Of a DNA stretch of 64,000 bases, positions 32,611-40,294 are shown piece by piece. Source of the DNA: Thermococcus eurythermalis (GTDB lineage: Archaea > Methanobacteriota_B > Thermococci > Thermococcales > Thermococcaceae); contig NZ_CP008887.1 in NCBI RefSeq assembly GCF_000769655.1, positions 1,116,001-1,180,000 on the forward strand, in the 5' to 3' direction. Made by a program: the position numbers and the translations under genes. The notes below the pieces were generated by a model. That model saw only the letters and a list, made by a program, of their open reading frames with translations, did not search any database and was not told where the DNA came from. The number at the start of each line of letters is the position of its first letter. Positions within the stretch are counted from its first letter, which is position 1.

Positions 32611-33141
32611 ATGGAGACTGTAAAGGTCAAAAATCCCCTCTCGCTTAAGGAAGAGCTACTTGCATTTGTCTTCAAGGTCTATCGGGGTACTGGGGGCGCT
32701 TACCCTGCACTTGAGTGGGTAGAAAATAAGCCATCGCCGGACGATTTTGAGGGCTTCACGAGGGTTTACGAGCCCTTCCTTGAGTTCAGGCTGAAAGACG
32801 AGTTCGATGAACTCTACGTCCTCAGGGACGAAAACGGGAGAATAATCGGCACAGTGGCGCTGGTCTACAACCTTGAAGGCAAGAACGTGTGGTGGGTTCC
32901 AGAGGAGATTACAAACGAAAAGACAGGCCTCATCGAGTTCTTCATGGTTGATCCTGCCCAGAGGGGCAAAGGCTACGGCTCAAGGCTCCTAGAGTTTGCG
33001 GCCAACCGCCTTAAGGAGCTTGGAAAAGAGCCTTACGTTATAACCTTCCCCCAGCTTGAGGCGTACTCCTACTACCTCAGGAGAGGCTTTGAGAAGATTA
33101 TGGACTACAAAGAGTTCGTGGTGCTGAAGAAAAATGGTTAA
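32611..33141 (+). CDS. GNAT-family N-acetyltransferase
   Basis: A 176-residue acetyl-CoA-dependent transferase. DPAQRGKGYGSRLLEFAANR holds the pyrophosphate-binding RGxGxG at about residue 125, preceded by GLIEFFMV and followed by AYSYYLRRGFEKI. The N-terminal 50 residues are less typical. The start ATG 32611 is chosen over TTG 32599. Substrate unknown. Confidence 0.85.
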   Translation: METVKVKNPLSLKEELLAFVFKVYRGTGGAYPALEWVENKPSPDDFEGFTRVYEPFLEFRLKDEFDELYVLRDENGRIIGTVALVYNLEGKNVWWVPEEITNEKTGLIEFFMVDPAQRGKGYGSRLLEFAANRLKELGKEPYVITFPQLEAYSYYLRRGFEKIMDYKEFVVLKKNG

Positions 33142-33175
33142 GGTGTGTTTTAGAAAAATTAGAGCTCAAAAGAGC

Positions 33176-33252
33176 TCAGAAGTTGAAGTTTATGTCCTTC
33201 ATGAGCTGGTCGTAGAGCCCCTCCTTGTATATGTTTGGGATAACATATTGTT
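33176..33252 (-). pseudogene. C-terminal stump of a lost gene
   Basis: The minus strand encodes QYVIPNIYKEGLYDQLMKDI then NF and a TGA at 33178-33176, bounded upstream by a stop. The clean coding character over 24 codons suggests the end of a deleted gene. No family can be named from so short a piece. Confidence 0.35.
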
Positions 33253-33320
33253 CCTACCCAAGCCTAGGCTTGTTCACAAGGATTTTAACGTATGAAGCAA
33301 ACACCATATTGGTGGTTCCC

Positions 33321-33515
33321 ATGCCGACGGTGATAATTGAGGGGCCAAAGGCAGATACCGAGACCAAGAGGGAGCTCGTGAGGAGGATAACCGAGGTAGT
33401 TAGGGAAGTCTACAAGGTGCACCACGTGAGCGTGGTAATCCACGAGAACGAGCCTGAAAACGTCGGCGTTGACGGTGAGCTCCTCTCAGATGTTCTGGCG
33501 AGGAGAAAGAAGTAG
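33321..33515 (+). CDS. 4-oxalocrotonate tautomerase family protein
   Basis: A 64-residue protein starting MPTVIIEGPKADTETKRELV. The proline after the removed Met is the catalytic base of the family. VVIHENEPENVGVDGEL matches the conserved second strand. The start ATG 33321 follows GGTGGTTCCC. It forms hexamers of 4-OT type; physiological substrate unknown. Confidence 0.9.
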   Translation: MPTVIIEGPKADTETKRELVRRITEVVREVYKVHHVSVVIHENEPENVGVDGELLSDVLARRKK

Positions 33516-33610
33516 TCCAGGCAGTTTATAACGAACTCTCCCAGAGTTTAGCTTTGAGTTATATTGAAATTGCCAAGGACATCTGTTAGTAGCGTTTAAT
33601 GGTGATGCCC

Positions 33611-34078
33611 ATGAAAACGCTCGTTGTCTTTTACTCAAGGAGCGGGACGACAAAACGGGTCGCCCAAGAAGTAGCTAAGGTCCTCAATGCGGACGTTGAT
33701 GAAGTCGTAGACAAAAAGCCCCGGAATGGGATTCTTGGCTTCCTCATAGCGGGCTACGACGCGACGAAGGGCAAGACCACGGAGATAGAGTTCCAGAAAG
33801 ACCCTTCCGAGTACGACCTCGTGGTTATTGGCACTCCGGTCTGGAACGGCCGCGTGACTCCTGCCATAAGGACTTACCTGCTCCAGAACAGGGAGAAGAT
33901 TAAGAACGCCGCCTTTTTCTCCACGTGCGCGGGAAGGCCCGGAAAGTGTCTTGAGCAGATGGAAGAAATCCTCGGAAAGAAGCCTGTTCTCAGCAAGGTT
34001 TTGGTAAGAAAGAGGCTGGAGGAAGGAGTGAAGGAACTAGTTGAGAGGCTGAAGGCCTTAAGTGGCCCTATTCCTTAA
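33611..34078 (+). CDS. Flavodoxin-like FMN protein
   Basis: A 155-residue protein. VVFYSRSGTTKRVAQEVAKV is the phosphate-binding loop for FMN, VVIGTPVWNGRVTPAIRTYL the second flavin-contact segment, and AFFSTCAGRPGKCLEQM the third. The start ATG 33611 follows GGTGATGCCC. It is convergent with, and overlaps by 11 bases, the frameshifted nitroreductase gene. Confidence 0.88.
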   Translation: MKTLVVFYSRSGTTKRVAQEVAKVLNADVDEVVDKKPRNGILGFLIAGYDATKGKTTEIEFQKDPSEYDLVVIGTPVWNGRVTPAIRTYLLQNREKIKNAAFFSTCAGRPGKCLEQMEEILGKKPVLSKVLVRKRLEEGVKELVERLKALSGPIP

Positions 34079-34608
34079 ACTTCCTCCCGAACTCGTTATA
34101 GCTGACCTTCTCCCACTCGAAGACCTCTTCCCCGTGCGGTTCTTTATTCTCTGCCGGATAACCGACCCCTGATGATGCAGAGGACGCGGTAGTTCTCCGG
34201 GATTTTAATGAGCTCTCTCACGTAGTCCTCAGCGGTCTTGCTCTCATCGTGCATCCTGTTCCGTATCTGCACCCAGAAGGCTTCGAGGCCGAGGTCGAAG
34301 GCGGCGAGCTGCATGTGCTCTGCCGCTATGCTGGCATCTTCAACCCAGACGTCGCTCCTGCTCTCGTCAGCAGTTACAACTATCGCGAGGGGCGCCGTCG
34401 CCAGCCCCGCGGCCCCGAGCTTTGCCTTTGAGAGGGCGAGGAGCTTTTCTCCCTCGTCCACTACGATGAAGTGCCAAGGCCTCTTGTTGAACGAACTCGG
34501 TGAGAGGAACGCCGCCTCAAGGAGCTTTTCAACGAGCTCCCCCGGCACGGGCTTGTCCTGGAAGCGCCTGATGCTCCTCCTCTTTCTTAGGACTTCAAAG
34601 AACTCCAT
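34068..34608 (-). pseudogene. Nitroreductase-family flavoprotein gene with a single-base frameshift near the 3' end
   Basis: Residues from [20 protein letters not shown] through VEKLLEAAFLSPSSFNKRPW are intact and typical of the NfsB/FMN reductase fold. The frame ends RVLCIIRGRLSGRE at 34144. One base earlier or later the other frame gives GVGYPAENKEPHGEEVFEWE and NEFGRKFKE to a stop at 34068-34070. An extra A near 34172 explains the shift (ATCATCAGGGGTC for ATCATCGGGGTC). The lost tail contributes to FMN binding. ATG 34608 follows GGGTGATAGC. Confidence 0.8.
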
Positions 34609-34662
34609 GCTATCACCCAAGGCGTTTTGGAAAGGGCTCTTAATCCCCTTTCCTTCGGAAAG

Positions 34663-34977
34663 ATGGAGATTCAGAAGCCCCCGAAGGAGTGGGAGTCTCC
34701 GCTAGCTGCCTTTGAGGCCGCCTACGAGCACGAGAAGTTCATAAGCAAGTCCATAAATGAGCTCGCGGCCCTTGCGGAAGAGGAGAAGGACTACGCGACG
34801 AGGGCGTTCCTTGAGTGGTTCATAAACGAGCAGGTCGAGGAGGAGGCCAGCGTCAAGAAGGTGCTCGACAAGCTCAAGTTCGCCAAGGACAGCCCGCAGG
34901 TTCTCTTCATGCTCGACCAGGAGCTCGGCCAGAGGGTTCCAAAGCTTCCGCCGCTTCTCATTCCGCAGGGAGAGTGA
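34663..34977 (+). pseudogene. N-terminally deleted ferritin
   Basis: The 104 residues correspond to the C-terminal 60% of Thermococcales ferritin: [60 protein letters not shown], and [12 protein letters not shown]. The first two helices, with half of the ferroxidase ligands, are missing. The left end runs directly into the promoter region of the nitroreductase gene. A deletion of about 70 codons is inferred. ATG 34663 is only the first Met in frame. Confidence 0.78.
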
Positions 34978-35108
34978 TTTTTGCTTTCTGTTCGCTTTTT
35001 GGGGAGTAAGAGAATTATAACGTAGAGCTCGCGGGGTTAGCTTCAAACGGGTTTGAAGCGTTCACAACCCTTTTATGTTTTCAAAGCGATAACAGACTGG
35101 TGGGCGCT

Positions 35109-35462
35109 ATGAAGAGGGTGTTTGCGGTTTTGGCCCTAATCCTGCTGGCGGTCGCTGGAGGGATCTATGCCCTCGGCTCCACGGAGAGCGACAAGTACAT
35201 CACCCTCAGGGCGACCTTTAGAATGGGTGGGGCCGTCTATAAGGGCTACCAGCTCGAAGGGGACACGCTCGTCTTCAAGTTCGAGAGGAATGGCGACTTC
35301 TTCACCCAGGCGATGGAGGTTAAGGAGTTTACCACTGATGAGAAGCTGTCCCCCAAGAAGGTCGTCATGGAGGTAAGTACCAACGGGGAGATAAGGCGCT
35401 ACGAGGCAAAACTGGTAAAAGAAGAGGAAGACAGGCTAATTTACGGGGCCAGCGAGCTTTAA
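35109..35462 (+). CDS. Small exported or membrane-anchored protein, unknown
   Basis: A 117-residue protein with an N-terminal hydrophobic segment (VFAVLALILLAVAGGIYALG) after two basic residues. The rest is a beta-rich soluble domain. No cysteine for lipid attachment is present. The start ATG 35109 follows GGTGGGCGCT. It is convergent with the next gene and overlaps it by 4 bases. Confidence 0.72.
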   Translation: MKRVFAVLALILLAVAGGIYALGSTESDKYITLRATFRMGGAVYKGYQLEGDTLVFKFERNGDFFTQAMEVKEFTTDEKLSPKKVVMEVSTNGEIRRYEAKLVKEEEDRLIYGASEL

Positions 35463-36049
35463 TCCACCGGAACCCCGACCGGGAAGATGTACAGCGGGTC
35501 TCCAGGCACACCTAGTATCTCTTTTACTTCCTCGTCCCTGAAGGCCCCCACTGCAACCGTCCCCAGTCTCAGGGCCGTGACCTGCAGGTAGATGTTCTGC
35601 CCCATGTGGCCGGCGTCTATGTGGACATAGCGATAGCCCCTTTCACCGTATCTCCTCGTCGTCCTCTCGTAGTGGGCGACGATTATGATATTTATCGGCG
35701 CCCTCTCAACGTGCTCTTGGTCGAGACAGGCTTTCGCCAGTGGGCCGTTTAAGTTCCCTTCGCGTGCCAGTTCACGGGTGTGGCTCTCGCCGTCGTAGTG
35801 GTAGAGGCCGGGCTCAAGACCTTCAACGTTCGAGACTGCCACGTAGACCTCGAAGGGGTAGCACGCGCCGGCACTCGGAGAAGTCCTCTTTCCGTGGGCG
35901 TTTACCCCGTAGGCGGCCCAGAGTATCTGGGAGACCTGTTCAAGTGTTAGAGGCTCGTCTTTGTACTTCCTAATGCTCCTCCTAAGGTTTATGGCTTCTT
36001 CCACACTTATCTCGCCCTTACGCCTCGGAGAAGGCAGTTCAACCCTCAT
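35459..36049 (-). CDS. SagB/ThcOx-type nitroreductase-fold oxidoreductase
   Basis: A 196-residue FMN protein. ISVEEAINLRRSIRKYKDEP is the nitroreductase start, GKRTSPSAGACYPFEVYVAV the SagB-type mark, and RYVHIDAGHMGQNIYLQVTA the third. The first motif binds the FMN phosphate. In toxin systems the family makes azoles; alone it may act as an FMN-dependent reductase. No cyclodehydratase partner is nearby. Confidence 0.85.
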   Translation of the reverse strand: MRVELPSPRRKGEISVEEAINLRRSIRKYKDEPLTLEQVSQILWAAYGVNAHGKRTSPSAGACYPFEVYVAVSNVEGLEPGLYHYDGESHTRELAREGNLNGPLAKACLDQEHVERAPINIIIVAHYERTTRRYGERGYRYVHIDAGHMGQNIYLQVTALRLGTVAVGAFRDEEVKEILGVPGDPLYIFPVGVPVD

Positions 36050-36122
36050 GGCACACCCCTAGGAATTAATGAATGTGTCTTCATGATTAAGTTTTTGCCT
36101 CAAAAGAAAAAGTGGGGAGACA

Positions 36123-36450
36123 TCACTCCTCAGAAAGCGTCGGCACGGCTCCTCCGGCTTCAAACTCCGCCGTAAGGAGGTACCTCTTCCTGTTTGCAAT
36201 CCATACGATGTTGAGCATTATAGGAACCTCTTCGAGGACACCGACAACCGTCGCCAGCGCGGCCCCGCTTTCCAAGCCGAAGAGCGCTATTGCAACTGCT
36301 ACCGCGAGCTCGAAGAAGTTGCTCGCTCCTATGGACGAGGCCGGGGCGGCCACCTTGTGCGGGAGCTTCCAGAGCCACGCACACCCGTAGGCGATGGCGA
36401 AGATGAAGCATGTCTGCATTGTGAGCGGGATGGTGATAGGGCTTACGTCC
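36123..36450 (-). pseudogene. C-terminal stump of an ACR3-type arsenite exporter
   Basis: The frame encodes [20 protein letters not shown] and [20 protein letters not shown], then [20 protein letters not shown], which is the end of ACR3/BASS arsenite carriers. The first two-thirds (about 250 residues) are missing. The stump meets the 5'-truncated arsC stump head to head at about 36450. Confidence 0.78.
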
Positions 36451-36662
36451 TCATAACGATGGGCTGTCGCGACAGGTGCCCCTACGCTCCCCCTGAGAAG
36501 ACATGGGACTGGGGGCTTGAAGACCCTTACAGGAAGCCGATAGAGAAGTACCGCGAGGTGAGGGACGAGATAAAGAGGAGGGTCCTCAAGCTCATTGAAG
36601 ACTTGAAAGCGGGCAAGGGCAGAGAGGAGATAATTGGGAGAAAGGGTACTTTCACTCCCTGA
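36448..36662 (+). pseudogene. C-terminal stump of an arsenate reductase/low-molecular-weight phosphatase
   Basis: The frame encodes [40 protein letters not shown] and a basic tail. This is the C-terminal half of LMW-PTP-like ArsC proteins, including the DP acid motif. The N-terminal CxxxxxR loop is gone. It lies back to back with the acr3 stump; both genes lost their 5' ends at one breakpoint. Confidence 0.75.
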
Positions 36663-36966
36663 ATATCTCCCCCGTGACGAGGTCTATGCCGACCTTCCTG
36701 ACCTTAAGCTTCCAGAGCTTCTCGGGCGCTCCACCACCCACCTCTCTGTACCCTGCCATCTCGATTATCCCCATGTCCTCGAGGGCAGAGAGGTGGTAGT
36801 AGAGCGTTGAGCGGGGCATGTTGAGGCCCCTCTCCTGAAGGGCCTGGTATATCTCGTTTGTCCCTTTTATACCATCGCTCAGGATTCTTATGATGCTCCG
36901 CCTCGGTTCGGCCATCAAGGGCTTGAGGGTCATCATGAGGTTCTTCAAAACTGCCATGTCACCCAT
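36652..36966 (-). CDS. ArsR-like winged-helix regulator
   Basis: A 104-residue protein. [40 protein letters not shown] and [15 protein letters not shown] form a winged helix. It lacks the cysteine motif of metal-sensing ArsR. The start is uncertain: 36966 follows GAGGTGGATG, with GTG 36990 upstream. It is divergent from the TauE gene at 37129, and the palindrome at 37075-37092 in between is its probable operator. Confidence 0.82.
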   Translation of the reverse strand: MGDMAVLKNLMMTLKPLMAEPRRSIIRILSDGIKGTNEIYQALQERGLNMPRSTLYYHLSALEDMGIIEMAGYREVGGGAPEKLWKLKVRKVGIDLVTGEIFRE

Positions 36967-37063
36967 CATCCACCTCGGCACCTTCACCACCGTTGATTAT
37001 TGCTCCCCTATCTTTATAAAATTACCGCTTTCGGGCGAGTTTAGCTCGAATGTTATAGAAAAC

Positions 37064-37071
37064 TTTATAAA
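37064..37071 (+). promoter_or_regulatory. TATA box of the second TauE/SafE gene
   Basis: TTTATAAA preceded by the BRE-like GAAAAC. The predicted transcription start is near 37093, with a 36-base leader to the start codon at 37129. Confidence 0.6.
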
Positions 37072-37074
37072 GAC

Positions 37075-37092
37075 TTTTGTGATATTACAAAA
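37075..37092. promoter_or_regulatory. Operator-like palindrome TTTTGT-N6-ACAAAA
   Basis: TTTTGTGATATTACAAAA matches its reverse complement at 16 of 18 positions. It lies between the TATA box and the predicted start of the TauE gene, as for a repressor site. The divergent ArsR-like gene is the best candidate regulator. Confidence 0.58.
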
Positions 37093-37128
37093 TGAGAAAG
37101 ATGAGATAAAAGATGGAGGTGATGGAGG

Positions 37129-37968
37129 ATGTTTGGGATGGTGATACTCACCTACATCCTCGCGAGCGTGTTCGCGATAGCTGGAATGGGAGCGGCTGGA
37201 GTGCTCATACCCAACTACATAGCCATGGGGCTGGGCGTTCACGCGGCCATGCTGCTCGGGCTGACGCAGAACACGGCGGAGCTGACCGTGGCAACCGCGA
37301 TGAACTGGAAGAAGGGCCTCATAGAGTGGAGAAAGGTTGCGAGGGTCTTCGTCCCCGCGGCGCTCTTCGTGCCTTTGGGGGCGTACGTGAACGTCCACAT
37401 TCCGAGGGTCCTCGTGCTGGTGGCCTTTGCGCTGTTCCTGCTCTTCGCCCTCTACCGCATGCTCTCCAGCGGAATGGTGGAAGGCGGCGACGGCTGGAAA
37501 ATCTACGCGCTCGGGGCAGTCGAGGGCTTCACCGCAGGACTCATAGGCATGGACGCGGCGCCAATAGCGCTCATAGCCTTCTCGTACTTCTCCAGAAATC
37601 CGAAGAAGGTCTCGGCGAACACGGCGGCAACTGCACTCGGAGTTTCGAGCGTTACCCTGCTGACGTACACTATCATGCTCCCGAAGATACCCATAGCGAT
37701 GGAAACCCTCGTGGCGGTGGGGACTGCTGGCTTCCTCGGCGGGATAACGGGCTCGCTCCTGATGCACAGGATAAAGCCACTCTACGTCCGCTACACGATG
37801 CTGGCAATACTCTCGCTGGCCCTCGTTGAGATTGTGAAGAAGATATTCGAGGCGAACGTGCCCGAGACGCTCCACGTACTCAGCGTAGGGGTCGTGGTGG
37901 GCGGCTTCCTGGCCTTCCTGTACGGAATGGGAAGGCACATGGCGAGAAGGCCCTCCCCTGCCCCTTGA
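37129..37968 (+). CDS. TauE/SafE-family exporter, copy 2
   Basis: A 279-residue protein of eight to nine helices. SVFAIAGMGAAGVLIPNYIA and AVEGFTAGLIGMDAAPIALI are the two family repeats. It is distantly related to the copy at 28049. The start follows GGAGGTGATGGAGG. Probably controlled by the ArsR-like protein. It may export sulfite, a sulfur oxyanion or another small acid; the substrate is not known. Confidence 0.85.
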   Translation: MFGMVILTYILASVFAIAGMGAAGVLIPNYIAMGLGVHAAMLLGLTQNTAELTVATAMNWKKGLIEWRKVARVFVPAALFVPLGAYVNVHIPRVLVLVAFALFLLFALYRMLSSGMVEGGDGWKIYALGAVEGFTAGLIGMDAAPIALIAFSYFSRNPKKVSANTAATALGVSSVTLLTYTIMLPKIPIAMETLVAVGTAGFLGGITGSLLMHRIKPLYVRYTMLAILSLALVEIVKKIFEANVPETLHVLSVGVVVGGFLAFLYGMGRHMARRPSPAP

Positions 37969-38007
37969 CCCTTTCGTTGTTTGAGCAAAAAGTAGGAGGT
38001 GGTTGGG

Positions 38008-38322
38008 ATGCCGTTCGGTGTTCCTGGATGGAAATGGAAGGTTGGAAGGTTTGGCTACGTGATGGGAAACGAGCCGAGCTACGAGGAGATTAGGGCAAGG
38101 GCGAAGGCACTGCTCGAGAAGGCCACGAAGGGGCCCGCGTGGCACTGCCGCTGCGGAACCTTCCACGTCCCCCTGCTCGTTGACGGAGAGATAGTTGGGG
38201 AGCTCTGGGAGGACGTCGAGCCGAGAGAACTCGAAGTCGGCGCCTACTGGCACGGGAAGTGGGGAACGAAAGTCCAGCTCGTGAAGGACGGAAGGGTGGT
38301 GGGCCTTCTATGGCTCGCCTGA
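38008..38322 (+). CDS. Small protein with HCRCGTFH motif and internal repeat, unknown
   Basis: A 104-residue soluble protein. AWHCRCGTFHVPLLVDG contains two cysteines and two histidines (a possible metal site). LLVDGEIVGELWED and QLVKDGRVVGLLWLA form an internal repeat. The start ATG 38008 follows GGAGGTGGTTGGG. It is 39 bases after the TauE gene on the same strand, so they are probably co-transcribed. No family recognised. Confidence 0.72.
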   Translation: MPFGVPGWKWKVGRFGYVMGNEPSYEEIRARAKALLEKATKGPAWHCRCGTFHVPLLVDGEIVGELWEDVEPRELEVGAYWHGKWGTKVQLVKDGRVVGLLWLA

Positions 38323-38400
38323 ACCTTTGTCTTTCTGTTATCCCAGAAGGAATTGCCTCTGGCTCCGCACCATACCTGTACCCATTCCTGTCCAGTAATG

Positions 38401-38447
38401 TTTTTAAATGTCATGACAAATTTCATGCGAAAATATGTTCATATGAA
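38401..38447 (+). promoter_or_regulatory. Promoter of the BASS-like transporter with three palindromes
   Basis: TTTTTAAA at 38401-38408 is the TATA box. It is followed by TGTCATGACA (38409-38418), TTTCATGCGAAA (38421-38432) and TTCATATGAA (38438-38447). The last matches the elements in the sufC and TDT2 promoters. Confidence 0.5.
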
Positions 38448-38476
38448 ATAAACAAAATATGAAAGGAATGATGCCC

Positions 38477-39502
38477 ATGTTTGAAAAACTTGCTAAAAAC
38501 CTTAAGAAAAACCTCCTCTGGTACTCACTCATTGCCATAGGCTTAGGTTGGGCCCTCGGGCTTGCTTTTCATGACTTTGCAATGGTTCACAAAACCCTAC
38601 TCAGCAACCTGACGACGGTTCTTGTGTTCCTCATGATATACCCGATGATGGTGAACCTCAACCTGGAGAGGATACCAAAGGTTCTGAAGGAACCGAAGCC
38701 AGTCCTCTTAAGCCTCGTCTACAACTTCGTGCTGACTCCACTCATAGCTTTCCTGCTCGTTAAGGGCTTCATCCACGACCCAAACCTTGCACTCGGCTTC
38801 CTCCTCGTCATGCTGGTTCCGGGGTCTTCGATGAGCATAGGCTACACGGGGTTAGCTGGGGGAGACCTCGAAGTTGCCACAGTTGCATTGGGCGTTAACT
38901 TCCTGTTAATACCCCTAATGCTTCCACTCTGGGTAAAGCTACTCGGAAGTGCCTATAACGTCCCGGTTCCGCTCTCCCTGCTCCTTAAGACTGTCTTTGT
39001 AGTTCTCATACTGCCGATGTTCCTCGGCGACCTTACGAGAAGGCTCCTCATAAGGAGACTTGGCGAGAAAGGGTTCTCAAAACTAAAACCCCTCTTTGGC
39101 TCAATTACCATGACAACAATGCTCCTGCTCGTTGGCTTGATATTCTTCATGAAGGCACAGCTGTTACTGAGCAAGTGGTTCATTCTCGTCGAGCTGGCCG
39201 TTGTGAACACGGTTTACATGCTCCTAATGCTCGCTCTAATAACGTGGCTGGACAGAGCCCTTGGCCTCAGCTATGAGGAGCATATGGGAATAGTCTTCCT
39301 TAGCGTTGGGAAGAACAACGGAACGGCGATAGCTATAGCCACGCTCGCGTTCCAGCCACTTGTAGCGATTCCTGCGGCGACTCTACCGATATTCCAGATA
39401 ATCTTCCTAATCCTCTACCTGAGGCTCGCGGAGAGGGTAAAATGTTTCTTTGAGGTGAACATGTGTTCCAAAGGGACAAGCGGAGAGCCCGAGGTGGGCT
39501 AA
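38477..39502 (+). CDS. BASS-superfamily transporter (ACR3/sodium-bile acid symporter-like)
   Basis: A 341-residue ten-helix protein. LVMLVPGSSMSIGYTGLAGG and DLEVATVALGVNFLLIPLML, then FLSVGKNNGTAIAIATLAF, match the BASS/ACR3 core with its crossover helices. The usual ACR3 cysteine in helix 4 is not obvious. ATG 38477 follows GGAATGATGCCC; ATG 38459 is possible. The C-terminus carries an extra polar tail. Substrate: arsenite, organic anion or unknown. Confidence 0.82.
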   Translation: MFEKLAKNLKKNLLWYSLIAIGLGWALGLAFHDFAMVHKTLLSNLTTVLVFLMIYPMMVNLNLERIPKVLKEPKPVLLSLVYNFVLTPLIAFLLVKGFIHDPNLALGFLLVMLVPGSSMSIGYTGLAGGDLEVATVALGVNFLLIPLMLPLWVKLLGSAYNVPVPLSLLLKTVFVVLILPMFLGDLTRRLLIRRLGEKGFSKLKPLFGSITMTTMLLLVGLIFFMKAQLLLSKWFILVELAVVNTVYMLLMLALITWLDRALGLSYEEHMGIVFLSVGKNNGTAIAIATLAFQPLVAIPAATLPIFQIIFLILYLRLAERVKCFFEVNMCSKGTSGEPEVG

Positions 39503-39762
39503 AGAAGTCCGTTCTGATAATAAAAACGCATGAGGACGGAAAGCTTTGAACTCGTTTTAACTTTTGACCTCCACAACATAATGATGTACCAGTTTTGAGG
39601 CTGAATTTAGTAGGAATAAAGGGTTCCGACTACAGCATGTTCGACGAGAGATGACGGGCATCGTCACGAAATGGCCAACCTACAGAGATAGAAGAAGGGG
39701 ATAGAGAACGCGCTAGGGAGGATTTTTAACTTTTGAATCTTAACACATAATTGGGTGATCCT
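39503..39762. other. Non-coding stretch with duplicated promoter-like element
   Basis: I see no supported gene. TTTTAACTTTTGA occurs twice (39554-39566 and 39723-39735); the second copy would be the TATA box of the gene at 39763. Between them lie short coding-like pieces (GSDYSMFDE, MTGIVTKWPTYRDRRRG) that may be debris. Confidence 0.4.
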
Positions 39763-40233
39763 ATGACTGCTCCATTCCCTCCGATCCGGGGAGGGCCTAG
39801 GGCTGAGTACAGGCCCCTGAAACCTGAAGACGGCAAAAAAGCGGTGGAGCTCGTCAGGGAAGCGCTTCCCTTCTTTCGAGCTGGAGAACCGATAACTCAC
39901 CCCGATCACATTGACGTTCCCGTCCTCTACATGAATTTTGGCATAGATAGGATTCACTACGACGGGAAGGCCAAGATGCCCCGCCCTAAAGGTGCCCCGC
40001 CTCACGGATCGGCGACCACAAATCCCAAAGAAGCTCGCGAGGTCATTGAAAGAGTGCTCAAAGAAGCGAGGGTTCTCGATGCCGCCGAGTTCAGGGAGCC
40101 TGAGGACTGCTGGATAATTCCTGTTGCATGGAAAAGCTTTATAATCCTCCACGTACGCGTCTCCCGCGAAGGGGAGGAGCTCATCCCTGACTACGGCCTG
40201 ACGGAGGAGGTAAGGCGCTACGGGACGCTTTAA
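39763..40233 (+). CDS. Conserved-looking cytosolic protein, unknown
   Basis: A 156-residue protein. It begins TAPFPPIRGGPRAEYRPLKP and includes DCWIIPVAWKSFIILHVRVS near the C-terminus. No membrane segment or known catalytic motif is visible. The start ATG 39763 follows GGTGATCCT and a TATA-like TTTTTAACTTTTG. It is followed closely by the ArsB-like transporter. Confidence 0.7.
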   Translation: MTAPFPPIRGGPRAEYRPLKPEDGKKAVELVREALPFFRAGEPITHPDHIDVPVLYMNFGIDRIHYDGKAKMPRPKGAPPHGSATTNPKEAREVIERVLKEARVLDAAEFREPEDCWIIPVAWKSFIILHVRVSREGEELIPDYGLTEEVRRYGTL

Positions 40234-40294
40234 AAATTTCATCCGGCGCGAATGGTTTCTCACGGCTCTCCTAATACTCTATCCAGCTCTGGCC

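Noticed and set aside
36997-38253. 418-codon minus-strand frame across the TauE gene
   Set aside because: Low-complexity His/Arg/Glu-rich translation, no start signal, and it covers two well-supported plus-strand genes and their promoter.
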